Notes under the pieces: generated by a model
What the model was told of the DNA's origin: nothing
Databases searched by the model: none
What the model saw: the letters and a program-made list of their open reading frames with translations, nothing else
In this document: positions 56,696 through 64,000 of the stretch, piece by piece
Layout of the letters: each line of letters starts with the position of its first letter
How positions within the stretch are numbered: the first letter of the stretch is position 1
Made by a program: the position numbers and the translations under genes
Assembly: GCA_033296885.1 (NCBI GenBank)
Contig: MU863953.1
Location: forward strand, 1-64,000
Length of the DNA stretch: 64,000 bases
Origin: Triangularia verruculosa
Taxonomy: Eukaryota > Ascomycota > Sordariomycetes > Sordariales > Podosporaceae
Direction of reading: 5' to 3'

Positions 56696-57940
56696 CTAAT
56701 CTGAGGAATTCACTTGAATGGTCGGCTCACCCGTCGCCGCTCCTTGTATAACAAAGCGGTCCCCATTCCAAAAGGTAAGCGTTACGCTCCCGGGTAATCT
56801 CCAGAGTTCTCCCTCATAGCGAATAGCAACCTGTAAAAGATGGTCTTCGATTACCTGATTCCTCTGTGGATCTGGATGGAAGTATTCCCTTACCAGGTTT
56901 ATCGTCAAGGCATCGTCCACCCTGGCAAAGCGCGATATCATTTCCAATTTGCTCAAGCAGTCCTCCAGAAGTATGAGACGCTGCCCGATATGGACTTTAA
57001 AATCCCGTAGATCTGTCGCCAGCACTTGGAGTGCTGTGGCGGTTTTATCCCACAGCTCCTGCCCACCTCTGGGCATGCTGGACACGGCCAATGTTCGGTC
57101 GTCTGCAGCTTTCTGTCTCACCCCATCTGTAGAGACATGACCAAGTCGTCTGCTACCCATAGTCATCCGATCTTTTTCTTCTCCAGTGGCGTGCGCCACC
57201 CACATGAGCAACTGTGGGTTGTGGGCTAAGGCCCCGAACAGTGTCCGCATACGTATCAGCTCTTTGCGAGAAATTTCGGAACCATCCGTGGAATGCAGTG
57301 AGGCGAGGGCCTGTCCGGAACTGTCGAGGGTTTTAAGCCGGTCCAACAGTTGCTTCTGTCCAAACGTTAAGGTACCCAGGACCACTGAAGGGCAGATGAC
57401 GTAGATGCTGTCGTAGGGTGAGGCGAAGGTGAACTCGATGGATCGGAGCTTGCTCAAATGGGGATAGGGGTTGGTAACGGTGAAATCGTAGGCATCTTCG
57501 GAAGATGTAAAGATGAGAGTGGTCGTCTCCGACATGGCGATGATGGCCTCTTGGTAGACGAGTTTGGAGGTTAGGAGTAGCGAGATGAATGAGCTGCCGC
57601 CTGATTTTGTATATCTCGCAGTTGTCGTGTCGCAGTGTTGATGCCTTGGTGCTTGACATTGCCAGTGGCTAGAGGTACCCCAGTCCAGGCGTAGCATCCA
57701 GGAATGCCAGAACCATTTCGGGGGCGGGCTGGTCAAGGTATGACGGAGCCATTCAGGCACTCGAAGCAGGTCTTCATCGGGCCTTGGTGGTGCTGCGGGG
57801 TCAACTTCACAACGCGCATGGGTCCATTGCCCGGATTCATTGCGGTAGAGGTGAAGTCGGCGGGGAAAGACGTGTTCGTAGACCAGACGGCGGATTTCCC
57901 AGGGATAATGGGAGAATCCCACGGGTAGTGGTGTCTCCAT
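56696..57940 (-). CDS. Fungal DUF7730/F-box-like protein of unknown function
   Basis: Single exon, 414 residues, ATG at 57940. The N-terminus GFSHYPWEIRRLVYEHVFPRRLHLY is the LPxEIRxxIYE-type lead found in many ascomycete proteins (DUF7730, F-box-like fold). After a 50-residue linker with paired Cys/His (CQAPRHQHC), SSFISLLLTSKLVYQEAI continues the same domain, where these proteins list a parent's 'former leaf' of helices. The C-terminal half is helical without motif. These proteins occur in large numbers and have no assigned role. It is convergent with the hydrolase gene. No TM segment or signal peptide. Confidence 0.75.
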   Translation of the reverse strand: METPLPVGFSHYPWEIRRLVYEHVFPRRLHLYRNESGQWTHARCEVDPAAPPRPDEDLLRVPEWLRHTLTSPPPKWFWHSWMLRLDWGTSSHWQCQAPRHQHCDTTTARYTKSGGSSFISLLLTSKLVYQEAIIAMSETTTLIFTSSEDAYDFTVTNPYPHLSKLRSIEFTFASPYDSIYVICPSVVLGTLTFGQKQLLDRLKTLDSSGQALASLHSTDGSEISRKELIRMRTLFGALAHNPQLLMWVAHATGEEKDRMTMGSRRLGHVSTDGVRQKAADDRTLAVSSMPRGGQELWDKTATALQVLATDLRDFKVHIGQRLILLEDCLSKLEMISRFARVDDALTINLVREYFHPDPQRNQVIEDHLLQVAIRYEGELWRLPGSVTLTFWNGDRFVIQGAATGEPTIQVNSSD

Positions 57941-58260
57941 CGATGGTGGGTTGATGGTTCAGAGTTGGAGGTGCAGTGGCGCAGGAGCTGAAGCTGCTGA
58001 GAAACCCCACTGGGCGCACTGCTCTCCAATCAGCACACACATCAATCCTTTTCACCACACATTGGGCCATTTTCTTGGCATACGGCGTTTACGACTAAAC
58101 AGCAGTCCTTTGATTTTGAAGCGAGAAAAAAGGATAGTTCCTCATTAATAATCTGATTTCCTTCCTGAACTTCTGTGATTAAAATAGAGGAAAGCTAAGT
58201 CGACTGATCGCGTAGTAAAAACTGTGGTTTTTTTGCCAAGCAATTGGCCCAATGTGCGGT

Positions 58261-58383
58261 TTAAGGGATGGAAGCATTCGATCTAGCCCGTCCAAGCATA
58301 TCGCCAAAATGAACGAAACCATCAGATAGCGCAGACAAACCCCTTCTAGTCTCCTCGGCGAGTCTCTGTTGCCAGTCCGCCAT
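58261..58383 (-). pseudogene. 40-codon fragment, one half of an inverted duplication
   Basis: ATG to TAA frame of 40 residues beginning MADWQQRLAEETRRG. The first 13 codons recur on the plus strand at 58445-58486 with a stop replacing one Gln (MADRQ-stop-RLAEEETR). The fragment could be a tiny gene, but the nearby duplicate and lack of other features suggest gene debris. Confidence 0.25.
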
Positions 58384-58486
58384 CACCTCTCAGCAACCAG
58401 GCTGCCGCGCGTCGGCGAGCGATTGGCCTCGAGCGTTTCGAGGCGATGGCGGATCGGCAATAGAGACTCGCCGAGGAGGAAACTAG
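58346..58486. repeat. Imperfect inverted repeat, about 40-bp arms
   Basis: Left arm 58346-58384 and right arm 58445-58486 pair over about 39-42 bases with a 60-base loop. The right arm has a small insertion and a few substitutions, including a C-to-T in CAG. Confidence 0.7.
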
Positions 58487-59147
58487 AAGGGTCGAGACGG
58501 AAGCGACCTAACAACAAAACAACAATGTGCACAACATGAACCTCTTGCAGTCCATGGTCGAGGCGCATGACCATGTGCAACAACGCAACCTGGAATACCA
58601 CCAGACCGCCAGGGCTACCAACGCCCAATATGATGGAGCGGCGCCTCGGGGCGGGGGGTGGTAGCCACTGGAGACCGGAGCAGCTGGAGGTGGTGCTGGC
58701 AGGGCGAAAGGCGATGTAAGGCTGGGACGAAGGCGCATTCTGGGCTCGTGCTTCGGCTTCGGCTCGCAGCGTGCTGTTCGCGAGCAGACGGGAGGCTTCA
58801 TGGTACATAATAACGCCGACCAGCGAATCCACGTCCATCTCGGACGACACAATGTTGGGGCTCCAAGAGTATTCAGCAACCTCGGAGGCACATCCAAATG
58901 CGAGGCTAACCTCGGAGGCGACGAAAAGCGCATCAAAAGAGACGACGTTGACATCGTCATACCATTCGCATTCACTCCATTGGCGGGGTACCGTGGGCAA
59001 GCGCTGCTCTCATAATGGACTCTCGTAAGGTAGGTCGGCAAGAGTACCTACTAAGCTTTGCCGCCAGTTGCTCGAATAAAAAATTCCATCTCACAATCCC
59101 ATCTCCCCACAGCAAGAACACCCCTTCCCCTTCCAAATTCCCCCTCT
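58487..59147. other. Possible decayed coding debris
   Basis: On the plus strand 58510-58664 reads NMNLLQSMVEAHDHVQQRNLEYHQ-like polar helix sequence to a stop. Minus frames (58383-59000, 58508-59041) overlap it. None has a convincing start or splice, so I call no gene. Confidence 0.3.
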
Positions 59148-59999
59148 CTACCCCGACAAACCCATCACCCTCCTGAAAAACATATTCTCCACCACCGAAA
59201 ACCCACCCTCCAACACCTGCCCTTCACCCCCCTTCACCCCCCTCAGTTCCCGATCCCACCTCCCCATCGCCAAACCAGTCAAAAACCCACCCAACGGCTC
59301 CGTAGGCGATAAATTCCCCTTCATCCCAACTTTAAAAACAGGATGCAACAAATGTCCCAGCCCCGTCCTCATCGCGCCTAGCGTTGGCATGTACCTCGTC
59401 ACACTCTTATCCTGCTCAATCCAGTCCACGAAACCAAGGCGGACAGTACTCGCTTGAAAAAAGGGGTTCTTCCTCCTGAACTCCGCCAAGGCCAGCTCCG
59501 TCTCCCCTTTTGTCTTCCCAAATAGAGGCGTGAAAAGTCCCGGGTGGAAGGTTGCGCCCTGGCCGGAGATGTAGACAAAGTTAAACGGCTTTTTGCTGAC
59601 TGGCTGGAAGGCGGAGGCGAAGGCGAGGGGGTAGGTTTTAGTTATGGTGATGTAGTCACTGATTGTTTACTTGCATTAGCTTGAGGTAAGCTACCTAGGT
59701 AGGTAGTAAAACATGACGAGAACGGAAAGGAAGACAAACTCTTTGCTGACTTGGGTTTGGCTGATGCCCAAAGCCCAGACGCATCCATCCGCGTCCTGGA
59801 TCTTGTTAAGCACATCGGGGCTGTAAGAGGTGAAGTCCTTGTGGATGATGACGTTGACCCGGGGATCCTTGGCATCGTCGGCCAGCGGCACCGGCCGGCG
59901 ACTGAGGATGGAGATTTTGGAGATGTCGGTTGTCTTGAGCATGGCGTCGAGCACCGTGGTGCCGACCATGCCTGTGGCGCCGGTGAGGATGAGATGCAT
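59148..59999 (-). CDS. NAD(P)-binding Rossmann-fold oxidoreductase (atypical SDR)
   Basis: Exons 59740-59999 and 59148-59658 are joined over an 81-nt intron with a GTTTGT donor, giving 256 residues. The N-terminal GATGMVGTTVLDAML is the Rossmann dinucleotide-binding loop (G-x-x-G-x-x-G), followed by SILSRRPVPLA. CVWALGISQTQVSK leads into exon 2, DDYITITKTYPLAFASAF, then FNFVYISGQGA and FRPLFG-like sequence up to a K near the usual YxxxK position (GKTKGETELAL). This is the layout of NmrA/HTATIP2-type atypical SDRs, small cytosolic proteins that bind NAD(P) as reductases or redox sensors. The intron carries a CTACCTAGGTAGG motif. Substrate unknown. Confidence 0.8.
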
Positions 60000-60448
60000 G
60001 TTTTAGGAGTCTCTATAAGTGCAGAGTGTTGCTGTGGCAAGTGATGCTGATGGAAAAAGTAGAGGAATCAGCCGGCTTTAAAGGTATTTTATGGATTTCA
60101 TGTCAGACTGGTGTCGTTGGCAGTAAGACGTGTCTCGCTGATAGCAGAGTCAGCACCATCGCATTGCGGCCGTCTTGGCAGGCAACCAGTCCGATGTTGC
60201 CGGTAATATCGGTGTTACCTAGCCATTTGTGCGGCTGCGGGTTCTTATGGCCGGCCTGAAGTGATTGGATACAGGGTGTTACTGGCGGACATCCATGTCA
60301 TGGCACAACGACAAGACAGCGACAGCATTCAGGTTTCATGACAGACAAAGAGAAACTCGGTATTCAAGTTGCCCTTTTGCGTTGAGCTTATGCTAATATA
60401 CATAGGGCCTACATAAATAGGTACCTTTCCTTCCTTCCTCGCCCATAA
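60000..60448. other. Intergenic, no gene seen
   Basis: Promoter side of the SDR gene and 3' side of the repeat-protein gene. Confidence 0.4.
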
Positions 60449-61874
60449 TCAACCCATCAACCACCGAAAAAGCCACCAGAGAAGAACAAAAAGCAGACCG
60501 ACAACTCCAAAAGTTACACAACCAGCAGCCAAAAGATGATCCTCATGCTGGGTGTTGATGCTGACGATAGCCTTGTAATGAGCTTGTTCAAGACGTTGGG
60601 TCGCAGCAAGGTGGTTCTGCTCATGGCCTTGCATTATGGGAAGGTGATTCTCCTGCTGACGGTGGGTGTTGGCAAGATGGGTTTCTTCTTGACGATGCAT
60701 CGTGACAAGATGGTCTGCCTCGTGTCGATGCATCATGGTGATTGCCAGCTCCAGTGCCTCTGGCACAGACTGCAATAGGCTGTTGGTCTGGTCTCTGTTG
60801 GCCTCCTCCATGTCCGCCTTGAGCTGAAGAGCTTTGTATTGCTTGTCGAAAATGGCATTCTTATGGCCAATATGTTTGTCGAGCATAGCCTTTTCATGAT
60901 CCTGCTCCATCTTCTTCAACTGTTTCTCGGTGTTCTTGGTATCTTTCTCATGGATTCGAGCTCGTTGGCGGTGGGCCTCTTTGACAGTGATCATCTTCAT
61001 CTGTTGTTCGTGTGTGTGCTTGTTCCACTTGGTGAGGGCGTCGATGAACTAAATCCCAGTCAGCAAAGAACATGCTGGTAAGACCGCAACAATAATCATG
61101 GGAGGGGGTGGCCCTTTCAGTATCACGCGGATCCTTTACGCTCTCGTCGGACAGAACGTCCCAAGCTCCTGTGCCCATTAAGCAATCAACTGAAGAATCC
61201 ACACACCAACCGCCTTTTCGAGCAGGTGACGGAAGGCTGGCAGGAGCGAGCGCGAAGACCTATCGGCCAGAGAGAAAACCGTTGCAAAAACCGGCGCTGT
61301 CTCGAATCACCGAGAATGTTTGCCTGGGTTTCTGCCCTCTCCATAGGAGGAGCGTTTATCCCATAAATCGAACCCCCCAGGGCAGGGACAAGATGAGTTT
61401 GAAATGCGGTATGTCGAGGGAGGACAGTGGGCCGTAGCTTGCACTTACTCACCCCGCAAAGAGCGCGGGAATAGCAGAATCGCGTGCCTGGGTATGCACA
61501 GCTGTGGTGATCGCGCGGGAGAAGGGCGTACCATCGCCATGGATCTCGACCATCGTGGGGTGGATCATCAGGAACAAGCAAAGATTGCCTGCCCCTCCCC
61601 AGCCCAAGATAGCCCACTTATGCCCACTTGTGGCACCATGCGCGACGTCTCGTAAGTACCCCTTGTCTTTTGCATCTCTCTGGTGGTGTAACAAAGGGCG
61701 AGGGGCTTCATGAAAACCAATGTGGGACGAGGGACTTACTTCAACACCGACAACAGCAACATCATCGTCCGAGCTGTCATCGGACTTGGGGGCGGGCGGG
61801 CTCGAGGACGCGTCTTCAAACGTGGGCATCGAGCCCGGGCGAACGTTTCGATACGGGTTGTACCCGTCTGCCAT
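60449..61874 (-). CDS. Tail-anchored protein with 11-residue (hendecad) repeats
   Basis: The ATG at 61874 opens exon 1 (61740-61874, MADGYNPYRN). A 60-nt intron with GTAAGT donor follows, then exon 2 (61453-61679). Middle exons between about 61150 and 61430 are uncertain. The last exon begins at about 61050 after a CTGAC...TTTAG acceptor and runs to 60449. It encodes a Lys/Glu-rich coiled coil (HEKDTKNTEKQLKKMEQDHEKA), then five or six 11-residue units with the pattern x-MHRQEE-x-HL-x. A terminal hydrophobic helix (CVTFGVVGLLFVLLWWLFRWLMG) ends at the stop. The architecture is a cytosolic coiled coil anchored by its C-terminus in a membrane. I recognise no family. Repeated His at fixed spacing might bind metal or respond to pH; that is speculation. 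Confidence 0.55.
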
Positions 61875-61887
61875 CGCGGAGGTTGGT

Positions 61888-61915
61888 TGGTGGTGGTGGT
61901 GGTGGTGGTGGTGGT
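61888..61915. repeat. (GGT)n microsatellite
   Basis: About nine GGT/TGG units just upstream of the ATG at 61874, in its 5' leader. Confidence 0.8.
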
Positions 61916-63365
61916 TGGGAGGGAAGAAAAGTCGCAATTGGTGTGCGACTTTTTTTGATGATGGGGAAAGTGAGAAAGAAAATTTTGGGAAAAAGAGAGA
62001 GAGCACTTGATTAAATATTTGTGGGCAGGCGGGGGACTTTGCTGGTCAGGGCTTCAAATCAGTTAGGAAGGCAGGACGCTCCTTCCATTTTTCTTACGAC
62101 GACAACGTTGGAGATGCCACACTGTGCTCTCTGATCTTCCGGGGGCTTCCCCAATGCTTGAATGCGTGTGATTGGTCCTTGCTCTGATTTGCTGAGGTTT
62201 TTCGCCCAAGGCCCGCCTGCCTCGCAGGATCAGTAGCCAGTACTGGCCAGTTGATCTTTGATTCTCAAATTGATCCTGCGCTAAATCAGGAGCAACTATC
62301 ATGATTAGATTCTCTTATTAAAGGTCAGGCGGATCAAGGAAAATCATAGTAACTGATTGAGTTGGCATCAACCTAGGGGGTGACGCAACAATGTAAACAT
62401 CAAGCCACATGTGACTGGACAATGCCAGCAATTCTCGATTCAATAAGGCCATTGTATATCTACCAGCTAAGCCCGAAAAGGCCTGTGCAATTCTTTTTCA
62501 TTTGATCTAATTCTTTGACGACAACAAGGCGACATCAAGGCACGAGGTTGTTGTCCACTGATGCATGTGCGGATCACAGTTGTGATTTGAGTTTGCTCTG
62601 ATTCCATTGGCAGCTTGACCATCAAGGCACAAAATCCGAATCCCCATTTTCCTTCCCACCAAATCACAATCACACTCTCCGCTGCTTGTGCTGTTGATTT
62701 CACACTGTGGCGACTGGCCATCCGTGTTCATCCTCACCCAGTGCTGACCCACAGTGCCTTTTTGTTTATTCTGAGCGCTTGCAATTGAAGGAAAGATCCC
62801 GCTTCTGATGCTTACCCCACGATTTCTCAGCCGGCAGGCAAAGGCGACGAGGCCTTGCTACCGCCTTGCGCCGTAGGGAAGTGTATTCAAGATACTGAAG
62901 AGGGAGTCTGCTGTCAGTAGATTGCCTCCCACCTACCTTACCTATCCCTGCTGTAGATGCCAGGGCAAGCAAAAGTCCACACCTTGTCCTTAACCTACTA
63001 TATGTAGGTCCATGGGAAAAGTCTGAAGGCATTGCAACATGTCCAAAAATAGACTGCTGATATGCATGACACCTCGGACTCAAGCCACCGGTTTGTTCGA
63101 CGACAGAGTCGGATTTATGGTTACAAAACGTATATTGGATCCAATTTACTGCCATTTATCCAGCACTCGTTGGTGGCGGATTGCAACCACGGCTCCCAGT
63201 CACCCGGTTCTATTTCCGCCGCTAGATCTTTGACTTCCATGTTAGCGCATATGGCCATCAGGGATCGAGGGCAACTCAAAAAGAGCGAAGCTCCCATCCC
63301 AGCATGGTGTCAGCTAGCATCTTCATACCATAGCCCCTCTCCCGATCACACGCCCTCCAGCAACA
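61916..63365. other. Gene-poor stretch before the window end
   Basis: No supported gene. Short minus-strand frames (62467-62752, 62766-63155) are not protein-like. A CACCTACCTTACC motif lies near 62930. Confidence 0.4.
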
Positions 63366-63956
63366 ATGAAGCTCTTTCCATCACTCACCCTCCCTCTCTT
63401 AGCCAGTTCCCAATCTTTGGGAGAGGGCACAACATTCACCATGAGCGCCGCCGGCCGCGGCTGCCTCGACAAATCCTCCGTATCAGCCAGCATGTCACGC
63501 GACGGTCAACGCATGACAGTCACCCTGCACGAACTCAACGCCTACACCGGCCCCGGTTACGCAGTTTCTGACAAAACACAAAACTGCGGTCTCCATCTTG
63601 TTTTCCAGCCTCCAAACAACAACACGCAGTTCGCGCTTGTGGAAAACACCTACCATGGCTATACACGCTTGGAACCAAATATTACCCTCGCCTTGTATTC
63701 CACGTTTTACCCCTCCTACGACGCGAGTGCTTCCACTACCACCTCCATTTCGATTGAGGGATCGGGTGCGGGACAAGTGTTCACCAGGAGTGTGGTGGTT
63801 CCGGAGAGTCAGTATAAGTGGTCGAGGTGTGGTGGGCCCCAGGGCATATGGAATTTGAATGAGCGGGCTTCGTTGACGAGTAGGGTGAGGGATGCGGAAG
63901 GGAGGTATGGTGCGGAGGAGGGCGGGCCGCTGACGAGACAAGTGCGGTTTATGTAA
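63366..63956 (+). CDS. Secreted DUF4360-type protein, probably incomplete at its 3' end
   Basis: The ATG at 63366 starts a signal peptide (LFPSLTLPLLASSQS). The mature part has the spacing of the DUF4360 secreted family: GCLDKSSVSASMSRDGQRMTV, QNCGLHLVFQPP, GYTRLEPNITLALYSTFYP, then KWSRCGG and LNERASLTSRVRDAEG. The frame stops at 63954-63956 after RFM. However, that TAA is the middle of a GTAAGT donor starting at 63953, and family members usually end a few residues later in a W/C-containing strand. So a final exon beyond the window is likely. Members are extracellular proteins of unknown function, common in ascomycetes. Confidence 0.65.
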   Translation: MKLFPSLTLPLLASSQSLGEGTTFTMSAAGRGCLDKSSVSASMSRDGQRMTVTLHELNAYTGPGYAVSDKTQNCGLHLVFQPPNNNTQFALVENTYHGYTRLEPNITLALYSTFYPSYDASASTTTSISIEGSGAGQVFTRSVVVPESQYKWSRCGGPQGIWNLNERASLTSRVRDAEGRYGAEEGGPLTRQVRFM

Positions 63957-64000
63957 GTTTTGACGGCGGAAAAGAATAAAAGACTGGCGCTGACGTGAAA

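Noticed and set aside
58383..59041. Two minus-strand frames of 177 and 205 codons
   Set aside because: Low-complexity overlap region containing repeat debris; no start context, motif or intron pattern.
61350..61390. GGTTCGA (minus strand) as a tRNA B-box
   Set aside because: No A-box or foldable arms nearby; it lies in an uncertain exon region of the repeat-protein gene.

Overview
The window is genomic DNA of a filamentous ascomycete, most likely a Sordariomycete and possibly Sordariales. Genes are monocistronic on both strands, with short GT-AG introns of about 50-110 nt and CTGAC/CTAAC-like branch sites near the acceptor. The gene content is typical of Pezizomycotina: two HET-domain incompatibility-type genes, a cAMP-receptor-like GPCR, a Whi5/GTB-motif cell-cycle regulator, a pisatin-demethylase-type P450, small secreted proteins and CorA-like and kinase-like fungal proteins. 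I see no rRNA, intact tRNA or CRISPR.

Layout. 0-8.2 kb: a low-complexity left end, a metallo-beta-lactamase-fold hydrolase, a multi-exon amino-acid permease and a CorA-like membrane protein. 8.4-14.6 kb: a divergent pair, a multi-exon protein-kinase-like gene and a HET gene. 16.6-25.5 kb: the GPCR, an unknown membrane protein, a small Cys/His protein and a NAPE-PLD-like hydrolase. 26-35.1 kb: a kinase-like protein lacking DFG, an AAA+ ATPase, a DUF2235 (Tle1-like) gene interrupted by an in-frame TAG, and Whi5. 35.6-36.2 kb: a roughly 600-bp element with 95-bp terminal inverted repeats. 36.4-43.8 kb: a second HET gene, the P450 and a small secreted protein. 44.5-52.9 kb: three paralogous genes carrying a MACPF-type signature, followed by a small, apparently well-expressed protein. 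53-64 kb: a multi-pass membrane protein, an alpha/beta hydrolase, an F-box/DUF7730-like protein, gene relics, an SDR-type oxidoreductase, a tail-anchored protein with 11-residue repeats, and a DUF4360-type secreted protein cut by the window end.

The most notable region is the MACPF-like cluster. Two members share the same N-terminal motif, all three keep Y-G-x-x-[YF]-x6-G-G, none has an obvious signal peptide, and they differ sharply in their C-terminal parts. With two HET genes, kinase-like genes and a DUF2235 gene nearby, the neighbourhood looks like fungal self/non-self or cell-death gene content. That reading is inference. Nonsense codons of the CAR-to-TAR kind at three places suggest light RIP-like mutation. 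Exon coordinates are from reading splice motifs and frames by eye, so some boundaries are approximate.
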